Source of the DNA: Phoronis ovalis
Taxonomy: Eukaryota; Phoronida; Phoronidae
Direction: 5' to 3'
Length of the DNA: 17,923 nt
Assembly (NCBI GenBank): GCA_028565635.1
Contig: JAOXYB010019195.1
Span: 1-17,923 of the forward strand
In this document: in pieces, positions 1-10,253 of the stretch
How positions within the stretch are numbered: position 1 is the stretch's first letter
Layout of the letters: every line of letters begins with the position of its first letter
The notes under the pieces: generated by a model
Database searches by the model: none
Told to the model about the DNA's origin: nothing
The model's input: the letters and a program-made list of their open reading frames with translations, nothing else
Program-made: the position numbers and the translations under genes

Positions 1-1202
1 ATAAATAAAGGAAAATTGATTTAATAAGTTGTTTAATCCATGTCTTAGAAAAGTCACTTTGGTATGTGTAAAGTAATATTGTTTATAGCTAGAAAAGTTA
101 CTCTAACTATATATTTTACAAATCTTATATTTTTTCCTGTTTATATAGGTCTTGTAAAAGGTTTACAATATTTGCTATGAGAATCATGCTTACTGTATCC
201 ACCACTAGCTAATCAAATCTTTGATCATTATGTCAGGAGGGTATAACCGGGCATCATCCTTAACTTAATTCCCTCTGGCTTCCTTCTGTAAATTTACAGT
301 AATACTAGTTGGCGAAATAGTTGAATGGATTATATTTTTACCACAAAAGCTAAGTGGAGTGGATTCAATGGGAGAATTATAAATTAGGTAGTAGACAGAA
401 AAAATACTTTATGTTACCAGAATCAGAAAACTAATCATATTTGGAACCTATTTTTATATGAAAAAATATTGGTCCGTAGTCTTGATATTTCATATCATTG
501 TTTTAAAAACATTTTAAACTGAAAAAAAATTAACCAATAAAACTAATTGTTTTTTAAATTAAATAGTTTGTAACGAAAATAAAGCCACAATTAGCTGTAG
601 TTTGGTATTCTGTGTTGAACTTCAACTCACATTTTACTCAACATTCTTGTCTCCTGATTTAGTTAGATAAGCAATTAGTCTGTATGGAATATTTGCTGAT
701 TGGATGAAGGTGAATTAAAAAACCATAATGAATACAAAATGTCAAGTAATTAAGAAGAGTAGCAGTTCATCAAATGTTGGCTTACCATATTTTTTGTGTC
801 TGATTTGGCATTCTTGTATAAAAGTCATGTAGTCGAAATATAACTTTTTGTAACAAAAACGTTTTTAAAACGTTGAACTTCACAACAGGAAAGATTTATC
901 AGTATAAAATAACAAATATATTTAAGTTAAATATACGTGCAAAATACATTGTTCATATCGTGCAAAGTGCACACTATATAATCTCTTTGTTGAACTATTA
1001 TAACCATTGAAACTGCAGTTTCTAAGACGGTTGCTGATTTCTTCACATTGAATTATAATGTGAGAAGATTCTTGAGAGAACCATACTATCAATCACTAGG
1101 TTAGCAGTAACAGGGACCATTGTTCACAGGTCATTCTTTAACAGAATAATTTTTTCTTAGCACTTTTCAAACATTTAAAAAAAAAAGAATCTTCAGTTCT
1201 TA
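1..1202. other. AT-rich non-coding DNA downstream of the receptor stop (3' UTR and flank)
   Basis: This stretch follows the receptor stop codon on the minus strand and should include its 3' UTR. I found no canonical minus-strand AATAAA (TTTATT on the plus strand). ATTAAA-type signals occur near positions 19-37, so the transcript end cannot be fixed here. If PSMD1 is transcribed through it on the plus strand, it is also intronic for that gene. Confidence 0.5.
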
Positions 1203-2569
1203 TTAGCAAACTGTTACTTGCTCCATTTCCTCCTTTGTCAAGTTTTGTTCAGTGATGTTGTTATTATAATGATGCGGTACTGAAGATATTGGATTTTCTA
1301 TTGGAGTGTCAAGGTGGCGCGGTTTATAGCTTCCTCCCGATAATGACACGCTCGTGTATGGCGAATGGTTTTGTGGAACACTTTGGTAATGACAAGTTAA
1401 TATAGCTATAAATTTCCTCTTGAAGGTTTTGTTAGCAATCGTGTAAATAACTGGATTGAGAATACTAGACGCATAACCTAACCATACAAAAAATGTCATG
1501 ATTTGGTCATCAACTTGGCAAGCTGGTTCCAAACACACTGATATTAATATATTTGTTAGGAAGAACGGCAACCAACATACAATGAAAGTAAGAAACACTC
1601 CTCCTAACACTTTTGATGCTTTCTGCTCAGTCTTGACGGATTTGATTTTTAATTCAGGTTTTTGTTCTAATCTTTTTTGATGTGATTGGAGAAAAATTCC
1701 AGCCGCCCTCATGGCAATTTTATGCTTTTGTATCAGAAGGCGTAATTTTGGTGATGGATCATTTACGGAGCTGTTATTAAATGTCGTGTGTCCATTCTCA
1801 GGAATTGGGTTTAAAGTTGTGTTTTGTACTAGAGCATCTACCTCACTAGAGTCCAAGTCATCACGACTTTCATTACTAGACACGGAATCAAGTCGCCGTT
1901 TCGTCACACATCCATTATTTGTCTCCATTTGATCTCGTTCTCTCAGCTCTGGTGAACCTGAGCTTTTCATTGAACTTATTACAGTACTTGCGATTGATGA
2001 TTTCTTGCGATATTCAAACCTTGTGTTATATGTTGGTGGTATTCTACAGTTCATTGAACCGGTTGATAAAATGCTTGAGTTTGAATTCATCCTACTCAGT
2101 TTCTTCTGAGACATTCCCTCTTGCCAACGTGTTATTGAACGCCTCATTGCCGGATAACCGTCGTTACCCTTTGCATTACATAATTTCGCTTGCTTTTGTA
2201 GCAGTTGGACTGCCAATACATACGAAACAACCATAATCACTAGTGGAATAATGAAAGCACACGTAGATCCAAACAGCTGAAATATTTTGTGATTCAGAAC
2301 ACAATACTGTATATCCGGCTGGTAAACATTGTTTTCCTCAACTAATCCTAGAATCAGTACAGGACTTGATATTGCTAGTGATAAAATCCAAACCACAAGA
2401 ATTTTTACAGTGACAACTGTTCTAGATTTATTGCGATTTTTTAACGGGTTTCGTATTCCAAGGTATCGGTCCAGAGAGATAGTGCACATGTGTATGATGG
2501 AAGCTGTGCACATCAAAACATCGGCGAAACACCACATATCACATAACACTCCACCCAGTGGCCAGTAAC
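1203..2569 (-). CDS. HTR2: 5-HT2 receptor coding exon 3: TM3 to C-terminus
   Basis: This exon encodes residues 238-691 and the stop. The acceptor is a T-rich tract ending in AG at 2571-2570; the first two bases complete Gly237, giving [10 protein letters not shown] at the top of TM3. It holds TM3-TM7, a basic and Ser-rich third cytoplasmic loop (about 361-553) ending in the conserved EQKASKVLG entry to TM6, helix 8 (NKTFKRKF) and a tail of about 60 residues. The last four residues are VTVC, which resembles a C-terminal PDZ ligand. The open frame continues upstream of the acceptor to a methionine at 2651, but that part is intron. Confidence 0.95.
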
Positions 2570-5500
2570 CTAAAAAAGTTAAAAGAAATATATCGATGTT
2601 TTTTTTATTAAAACTAATATAGTTTATGTGGAAATATAACAATCTTAACATATATAATACACCACTAAAAATACATATTCTTGTAAGTTTAGCTACTCTA
2701 GATTTTAGTTTGATCCTTACAGTTTTACTTTATATATAGTGATACTAACTTTTATTTTCATGATAATTTAGCCTTACCTAACTAACTCAGTTATTTCAGT
2801 CTTTTTTTGAAGTCTAGATTTATTAGTTATTAGTTTTAGTCAGTTACTATGTGAACATTTTAAACAGTGAATTTAAAGTACAAATTAGCAGGTAACCTTT
2901 TCAAAATGTGCAAGCTATCACTCGTTGTACAGTATAACTTACTATTTAAGTAAAACTAACATTTAAAAAAAATTAGATTTTGTGTTGTACTTCCTGTATC
3001 ATATTGTAATATTTATGTAAGAATTATGTACATGAATGCCACTAAATTTAATTTTCAGCCCACTTGTGCATAAATGTCAGAACTGACAACTTAAACCAGT
3101 CAGGCATATAGTGGTTCTTATCGTTTGCCATACCGTTCCAGTTTTAAAAAGTGGCTTGCGCTAAGAATTCCTCAGTACGAAACATTTTTATGTACGATTA
3201 CTGCTTTTTCATAAAAAATAAAGATTTCCTTCAGCTGACAATGAAGTTTGGGGTTTAATATTAATGATTAGAAAATCATCGCTATCTACTCCTTGTTGGG
3301 GAAACATTATTTTCTACTACACAGTAATAACTTTTTAAAAATTATTTCAGGATCATTGTTGTAACATTATATTTATATGTTGTATGTTTTTGCCAGTAAA
3401 ATGTCATGCTTGATAAGAGAAATCTGATGTTGGGTGCATTTTTCAGTAAAGGTTATGCTAGTTTTCTTTACTATGTAGTTGTAAACTTTTTTCTAAGCTG
3501 TTGTGTTTAGACACAAAAAGTCTGTTGTTAGGTGCTTTTCTTGTATCTGTTTATGTACTGGTGGACATGATTGTAAGATAATTGTGGTAAATATTTATTT
3601 ACTACCAGTCCATCTCTTCCTTCCACTTTCTATCATGTGGAACCACTTCAAGTGGCTGTGGTTTGATGTGGAAATTATCACTAACACACAAATTTATTAC
3701 ACCCTGATGTTTAATGAGCAAACTTAATTTTTAAACATTTTTAATTGGTGATTAAGCCTTTGATCCCCAAAATGTGTGTATACTTTTACATCTTATAACA
3801 CACCATATAAAATACAGATATTGTGCACAAGGTTAATGTTTGCAGAAAAATTTGTTGAGGACAAAATTTCCAAGAAAAGAAAACTTGTATGAACCAATGA
3901 GTGCACTATTATATTTCTAATGAGTCATTTTGAACAGAAAAAAGGGGAAAGGTTCTTGTTTTCATATACAGTGGCATATTTCTTGTATGGATTTATTGAC
4001 AATTTCAGGAATTGCTAAAGAACATTGTTTTTCGGGCTAATGAGTGCAGGTAATGATATATGTTAATGAAGAACTTATATTAATAATAACATGTTATTGT
4101 TGGTATCTTTTCGTGAAGTACTACACAGAAACATATACTAAGACACCTTTTGGTTGACAGACTTGGCATTATCATGAATTTGTTCTTTATGTATTTGTAA
4201 AAAATAAGTAAGAAAAAAAAACTGTTATAAGATAATTTTAATAAACAGTTATACAAATGCACATAGAGTCAATATTACTAAGATTAATACATGTAATAAA
4301 ATTAATTTGTTATTGGCCAGAAGAGCAGTCCAATGAGTTGAGTGCAGTTATGGATATTTTTTATGTATTACACCTTGTCAGATACTATTAGTATTCCATA
4401 GAGTACAATTTGTGTATCATAAACCAGTAAGTAGGAGAATATAATTTGGATAATTGCATTAGAATGTTAGGAACAATATGAGTTTTCTTCTGGGAATTGG
4501 TGATAAGCTGCATGTTTACAATTGTGTTTGTAGTACAATGTAGGTAAATGTTCATTGCTGATTTATAGCTGTCAAATGTGTTGTAGTTGACCATGAACCT
4601 CATGGCTTCAACACCAGTAATCCATAGTTTAATTTATGTTGGACATACTTTAGTCATTAATGTTGCTTAAAGCAGTATGAATTTATATTAGATTTGTGAA
4701 CATCAAAATCTACCCAGTGGAGGCTTCAGGGCTTTGTGAGTGCTAAAATCTGTCAACTTTGACAAGAACACATGAATTATCTGCCTAATAATAAATTCCA
4801 TTGTGTTTCTATGTTTTTGTATATTTCAGTGCCCATGTCATGTTTTATTTTCAATATTTTTGTTTCCCTCGACTGCTGGAGTGATTTTTATTTATTTTGA
4901 CACAAATATAATTGGTTATAGCGCCAATTTTAACTTCTAACTAAAAATACAAGCAGTAAATGAGTTGTATTTCCCTTGCGGATATTATTATATGCGCATG
5001 TATTGTTTCCAGTCACTTATAAAGATTAGCCATAATAGCTTTTGAAATGTTTTTTTACACTTACTGCCTGTTAGCTAACTAGTAGAAAAAATTGTTTTCT
5101 TGTATTGAGCAGTGGCTATATGTGGATTATGGTATATGGTGAATATGTTCATATTTATTTAATTTGTGTATTTATCCATGAAAATATAAATCATGATTAT
5201 CCCGACTGATGGTAGTAGAATCTGCCAAATACTAAATTAATTGTTATGGTAATAATTTAAAAAAAAATAATTCTATGCTAAACTTGAATACTGAAATATT
5301 TGGGTTTTAAAAGATTTCAGATTTTTACATTCGCATTATCTTACCTATCAGCATTTGTGTCATTCCAGGGGGCATAACTATGACAGACACTAGTAAATCG
5401 GCAACAGCAAGAGACAACAAAAAATAATTGGTCACTGTCTGTAGCTTCTTCTCCATAGATATCGCCATAATCACCAAAATATTTCCTAAAAAAATAAAAT

Positions 5501-6498
5501 ATTAAAATATGCCCATTAGATTTAGGACTGTATCTGGTGGTCCTCTAATTCTGCAGCCAAAACCAAATTAAATTTCTTGTTGGCCATAAAAAAACTGGGT
5601 AAGCATGATTTCTTAATGTTTTATTGAATAATAGTCATCTTTGATAGGATCATTGGTCCGCTCATGGATGGCTGTAAGGCAATTTAGGATATTTACTGTT
5701 TGAAAATTACCTTGTTTATGTCACCAAAATGTTTAAAAGGTAATAAAATGAAATATTCTTTATATCTGGGAGGTTACAGGTTATGCATACTTGTTGTAAA
5801 GTTCAGTATGAAACATTGGATATGACATTCTCTTCAGTTAACCTAATTCACCATTGTTAAAACCTGTGCATGTTCCATAAGAAATAATCATAATTTTACT
5901 ACAGTTAGATTAAAATGATCAAAGTCTTACCTAAAACTCCCAATAGCACCAAGGTGCCTAATAAAAGTATAGGCCAGTTTATATCAGTAATTTCTGTAGT
6001 AGAAGTGGAATTGTTATTGCAATCATAGAAGTAGGAATCATTTGTAAGATCTTGTATATCAGACGATGGTTCTGAACATAGTATCTTCGACAAGGTTTGC
6101 CCAGTGTTTAACGTTTGATTTAAAGGCAGCCTTGATTCATTTGTGAACAAAGTGGAAAATAAATCCCATTTTGTTGTAGTCCTGTTTTCTAAGATATTCC
6201 AAGTTTGAGCAGTAGTAAATTCATTTTTCAAAACAGCCTGTATGGTTGTAGGAGGATATTTTGTAACATTTTGAGCACCAGGTATTATATTACTCCAAGA
6301 TATATTTGAATCACTTTTATGATATATAGTAGAATCAGAATTGATTGTGCGCCATTCTGTCGAAAAAGTTGTATTTTGTTCATTCAAAATTTTCATACTT
6401 GGTTCTTCCTCAGTTCCATGTGGTACTACCCTTGTTGACAGATTGGAATGATTGAAGTTAAATTGCCCAAACCTTTGGGTGCTGTTATCCAGAGACAT
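1203..6498 (-). CDS. HTR2: 5-HT2-type serotonin receptor (class A GPCR), three coding exons
   Basis: The coding exons are 6498-5931, 5485-5345 and 2569-1203, joined with both introns in phase 1. They give a 691-residue plasma-membrane receptor that would bind serotonin and, as known for the 5-HT2 family, couple to Gq/phospholipase C. Seen in the protein: N1.50 in GN at 190-191; LAVAD with D219 (2.50); C246 (3.25) pairing with C326 in loop 2; D253 (3.32), the amine anchor; DRY at 270-272; W297 (4.50); GS then A341 (5.46) and P345 in TM5; CWLPFF at 568-573; Y602 (7.43); NPVIY at 608-612; and C629 after helix 8, a likely palmitoylation site. GS at 5.42-5.43, FF after CWLP, N6.55 and WxGY point to 5-HT2 over dopamine or adrenergic receptors. 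The N-terminus (about 174 residues) and loop 3 (about 190) are long for the family. An in-frame TAA at 6514-6516, six codons before the ATG, supports the start. I cannot assign it to 2A, 2B or 2C from sequence alone. Confidence 0.93.
2570..5344 (-). other. HTR2: Receptor intron 2 (2775 bp, phase 1)
   Basis: The intron is bounded by GTAAG and a TTTTTTAG acceptor, and it interrupts the codon for Gly237 between TM2 and TM3. It is AT-rich, with only short chance open frames on either strand. I saw no convincing repeat or RNA gene in it. Confidence 0.88.
5345..5485 (-). CDS. HTR2: 5-HT2 receptor coding exon 2: rest of TM1, loop 1 and TM2
   Basis: This 141-nt exon is too short to stand out as an open frame and was found by looking for the missing TM1-TM2 segment. 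The acceptor is a T-rich tract ending in AG at 5487-5486, and the donor is G|GTAAG with GT at 5344-5343. It completes Gly190, encodes residues 191-236 and gives the first base of Gly237. The translation runs from NILVIMAIS (TM1) through [14 protein letters not shown] (TM2, D219 at 2.50) to [12 protein letters not shown] at the outer end of TM2. These are textbook aminergic GPCR motifs and join in frame on both sides. Confidence 0.93.
5486..5930 (-). other. HTR2: Receptor intron 1 (445 bp, phase 1)
   Basis: The intron is bounded by GTAAG and a T-rich tract ending in TTTTAG, and it interrupts the codon for Gly190 next to N1.50 in TM1. I see no other gene or repeat inside it. Confidence 0.9.
5931..6498 (-). 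CDS. HTR2: 5-HT2 receptor coding exon 1: extracellular N-terminus and first half of TM1
   Basis: This exon encodes residues 1-189 and the first base of Gly190. The donor reads G|GTAAG on the minus strand (GT at 5930-5929). The extracellular part, about residues 1-174, is rich in Ser, Thr and Asn and has N-X-S/T sequons at N5, 16, 19, 42, 65, 77, 105, 120, 127, 153, 162 and 163. It carries only two cysteines (C141, C160). There is no cleavable signal peptide, as is usual for aminergic receptors. TM1 starts at about W175. Reading past the donor gives a few non-homologous residues and then a stop, which supports the splice site. Confidence 0.9.
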
Positions 6499-6530
6499 GC
6501 TTCCTCTATGAATTTATAGTTATACACTTA

Positions 6531-6546
6531 AATAACATATGTTATT
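6531..6546. promoter_or_regulatory. 16-bp perfect palindrome with a CATATG core upstream of the receptor ATG
   Basis: AATAACATATGTTATT equals its own reverse complement and lies 33 bp upstream of the receptor start codon. Its core fits the E-box form CANNTG. A binding role is inference; an AT-rich palindrome of this size can arise by chance in this composition. Confidence 0.25.
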
Positions 6547-6830
6547 ATTTTTTCTGGTTTTCTAGTAGAATTACTACACTGTCCAGCTGACCTTATCATT
6601 AAAGGTAGCTATAGCTATCATCAGATCTCATTGTTATAAACTGTTCCACTGATGAATTCACATATTACCACCTCACTTCCAAGTTTCTGGAATAAATAAT
6701 ATAAGATTCAGTAATAAAATAATTTGTAATGAAACTGAGTTCACCAGAGTGAGTCAGACAGGTCTTAAATTAAACTTCAGCCTATCACAAATCACCATTA
6801 TAACATTTGATCCACAAAATTTAAGTTGTT
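6547..6830. other. Upstream flank of the receptor gene, no gene seen
   Basis: This region should contain 5' UTR or promoter sequence for the minus-strand receptor. No clear TATA box or upstream splice acceptor can be called, and a non-coding first exon further upstream is possible. Confidence 0.4.
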
Positions 6831-6945
6831 GTTTTAATTGTTGCATTTCAGTTATGCTAATTGTTTCACAGAAGTTTTGTTTATTGTTTCATTGAAGTTT
6901 TATCAATTAGTCCATTGATGTTCTGCTAATTATTGCACTGAAGTT
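6831..6945. repeat. Degenerate ~23-bp tandem repeat, about five units
   Basis: Five consecutive diverged units are visible at 6831-6853, 6854-6877, 6878-6900, 6901-6922 and 6923-6945 (22-24 bp each). The consensus is close to TGCTAATTGTTTCACTGAAGTT. The second and fifth units match best. It is an old minisatellite in the stretch between the two genes. Confidence 0.7.
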
Positions 6946-9699
6946 ACAGATATACCTTGACTTGAACTTACCATACAATATTCAGGTTTTTCAGTGTAGC
7001 AAAAACATATCGTAAGAAAATAGATTACTTAGAATGTATTTTCTTCTGCCTCTGAGGTATTTGCTTATAGTTCCTCATTTAATAAACATGTCAAAACATT
7101 GTATACCTGTTATATGTATTTGTGCCTAGAAAATAATATAATAAGATTTCCAAGAAATAATTATAACTGAACAGTAATAACAGCCCAAAGGAAAACTACC
7201 ATTGTTTATGAGACTCCCTAGAAAATTGAGTTGATGGTTTAGATTAATGTTAGCACAACTTTCAAAAACTTCTGAAGAAAATTTACACTATCAGGTAAAC
7301 TTATATACACACCTTAATGTCAGTATCAGTTCCTCTGCTGGGCTTAAGAAGGACTTGATAGATTTGAGTATTAAGAGATTCTTAGTGATTCTTTGCCACC
7401 AGCATATGCCAAATATACCATAAAGGTCATAGTTCACAGTTATCTACTGCAGCTTAGTACACATTGTCCAATAGGAAACTGCTTTACAAGAATATAATTC
7501 AAATAAGCTTTAAAAGTGATCTTGATAGAGTTACTCTATTTTCACATATTATTTTTTATTATCATTTTATATTTATTTTATTTTAAACTTTCAATAATGC
7601 CAAATTAACATAAGAAATGGAGAGAAAATAATTATGTGAAATGCATTCATTATTTAAAGATATGTGATTATTTTTTTAATGTACCAAATATTTAGCTACT
7701 TCTTAAGGATTATGGTTACATCTTGTTATTTCACTAAATATCGTTTACTGGCACTCAGGTAAAAGTGTTATCATGACAAAACTAATGGATTTTTTGCACT
7801 TTAAGAAATCGTGTGAAAGAACTAATGGAATTAGCTGAAACAGTTACACATGACATCTTTCAGATAGTGTGAAATGTAATTTGCAATGTACCTAAACGGT
7901 AATACCGCAATCATGGAAAGAACTTTTAATTAAAAATGACTGGACAGGTAAACCACCTTTTGTGTTTAGTCACTATTTAAGTCCCAGAAAAAGTATTTGT
8001 TTGAAAGCATTTTTTTACTATAAAACTTCATAACATTACTGTCGGCTCTTTTGTAAGGGTAATAATATGGAGATAAATTTGGTTTCCATGGCAACTGTAC
8101 TTTATGTAATAATAATGATTATTTACTCATTGTAAATTTTGTCCCCTGTGGCAAACAGAATCAACAACTTATCTAGAAACTGAATGCTGTACAGATATAC
8201 ATACAAACAAAAAGGAAAGAACGTTAAATAATCATATATACATGCAAACCTTGACAAAAAATGCAAAACAAATGATAATCAGACATTTAAAAATTTATAG
8301 CACAGTAGGACATGAAGTAAATGGGTCAATTTTAAATCCTTGCCTCCTTTAGATATCGGAATAAAACATTGTTGGCTTTATTGAAAAGCAAAAACACTTT
8401 TCAGAAAGCATTATAATGTCATAAATATTTAAATTTAAAAAATATAATACCCGTAATTTGTAGTGTGCCAAGTTCTAAAAGTGCTGGTAGAAAATTCACA
8501 CTTTAATGCAATTTTAAAGTTGGCAAAGTTTGGTCAAACTGTGATAGAACAAATCAAGTATTTGTGTCATGTTTGGTTATCTTCAGTAGAAATTACATTT
8601 TCCAAACAGTTTTTGCCAAGTTCAGTTATCATAATAATCCATACTTTCTTATTCTGTTTTATTTCAAGAAATGCTAATCACATTAAAATATTATTATAGA
8701 AATACATAATGTTTTGTATGCTTTATGTCATGTTTCATAACCTATATTTTCTAATCATGTGCTTCTTATTTTCTTTTTAATACTAAAGACAACTTTTTTA
8801 TTGGTAACAGTACTTTCATAAACAGTATATAAATTGGTTTAGGTTACTTAGGTTATTAGGTTTCTGTGAATCTGGTTACTAAAGAGGTCTAAATAAACCA
8901 GCATGGACTCAAACCATCAATTTTTATTCTGTTTTTTGTTAAATGGCCATGTTAAAATATAAATACCCACTGTTTGGAGGCTGCCAATATTTTCGATCAT
9001 CTTGAATATACAGCGAAAATAGCTGTGTTTTCTACGTACCTTTTAGATGATGACACACCTGCATATTAATATACTGAATTTAACTTTCACCTGGCACAAT
9101 CATGCACCATGTACTCCGAGTAAGTTACAATTTTTCCAAAGAGTAAGAAATTAATGTTCCATGCATTATGCACACAGGTGTACTGTATATATCTCCAATA
9201 AAGTAAGTTTGCGTAAAGTTACACCTAACTACATGTAACATGTTGCATTGCTCAAATGATGCTGCAGAAGGACTTCTGAAAATGAAACTCGAAATATTGC
9301 GTAAAATAGTCAGACATAAACAGTTTGCATGCTGTGTGGGCTTCATAAGGAAATAAAATGAACAAGAAAATGTACTCATTGCAGGTAAAATATGTACACA
9401 TTAGATATAATGCTGCTTGTTTAAATTATTATTTATTGCTTTCACCATTTATTTCTGGATCTGTGCCAAAACTAACTGGATCTTTAGAAATTACTAAATC
9501 TTTTCTATGCATAATGTTTTTCTAATTTCTGTGTACAAATCAAAATGGTTAATGAAAATAAGTTTATTGCCGACAAAAAAATATCAAATGACTACTTAAG
9601 AAAATGTAAAGGATTAAATCATCAAATTTGTTGATTTTCCCCTTATTTATTTATAGTTCAAAAATTTCTTTAAAAAAATTTAATTTGAGTTTTATGACT
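6946..9699. other. AT-rich non-coding stretch
   Basis: I see no exon with splice sites and recognisable protein similarity on either strand. The longest open frames (8463-8699 plus, 9125-9379 minus) have low-complexity or unrecognisable translations and look like chance. The part around 7540-7680 is especially AT-rich. It is probably PSMD1 intron and/or receptor upstream DNA. Confidence 0.55.
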
Positions 9700-9812
9700 T
9701 TAGAGAGAGTAGAAACACGTCACATTTTGCTGTACCTAACAGTTTAAAAACCAGGGTTTTAGAGAGAGTAGAAACATGTCACATTTTGCTGTACCTAACA
9801 GTTTAAAAACCA
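9700..9812. repeat. Two-copy tandem duplication, 59-bp period
   Basis: Copy 1 starts at 9700 and copy 2 at 9759, both opening with TTAGAGAGAGTAGAAACA. Over the shared 54 bp (9700-9753 and 9759-9812) I see one difference, a C/T transition (CACGT versus CATGT). The near identity marks a recent duplication, in contrast to the older repeats around it. It ends about 10 bp before the inverted-repeat element that follows. Confidence 0.9.
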
Positions 9813-9822
9813 AAGTAGTGTA

Positions 9823-10251
9823 CAGTAAGGTATCGAAAAAGATGGCACTTTTGTTGCTTTTCAAGTTTTAACTTCGAAATAAAAAAGAAACAAAATTTCT
9901 ATAGGATAATTATACTTTCAATTTGTACACTTGTGAGTTATTGTTGAATGACCTGGAATTTTGAAATAATACAAATAGTTTTAAATCATGTAATCACAGA
10001 AAGTCCAAGACTTAGTAGGGGCCCTTCTGAAGCTGTTGTTAAGGTATCAAAAAAGTTGTCACTTTCTGTGTTTTGTTTTTATGCACTGTAAAGGCTTGCT
10101 GTCACTCATGTGCTTAACAAAATGATCAGTTTATCATCCCAATGCATTCTATCTATCATATAATTAGCATTAAATACTGCATTAAACATCAGATGTCAAC
10201 CCATTAAGTGCCAACTTTTTCAATACTGCCAACTATTTTGGTACCTTACTG
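9823..10251. mobile_element. TA-flanked MITE-like element with terminal inverted repeats (Tc1/mariner-type, non-autonomous)
   Basis: The left end reads CAGTAAGGTATC and the right end is its inverted counterpart GGTACCTTACTG, each next to a TA dinucleotide (9821-9822 and 10252-10253). The outer 12 bases including TA match perfectly, and about 24 of the first 29 match. A further direct copy of the left-end module lies inside at 10041-10063 (about 20 of 23 bases). The right arm holds two tandem versions of the module. At 429 bp with no open frame it would depend on a transposase elsewhere. The TA target duplication and CAGT start fit Tc1/mariner MITEs; the superfamily is inferred. Confidence 0.7.
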
Positions 10252-10253
10252 TA

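Noticed and set aside
2570-2651. Upstream extension of receptor exon 3 to a methionine at 2651.
   Set aside because: It lies before a clear AG acceptor, does not resemble any GPCR segment, and would lose TM1 and TM2, which are found in exons 1 and 2.
6940-6989. TATTCAG|GT as a possible donor of the missing upstream PSMD1 exon.
   Set aside because: An in-frame stop lies just upstream and the translation (YHTIF) does not match PSMD1.
9125-9379. 84-residue minus-strand open frame in a slightly less AT-rich patch.
   Set aside because: It has no recognisable domain, no splice context and no partner exon. Its length is expected by chance in this composition.
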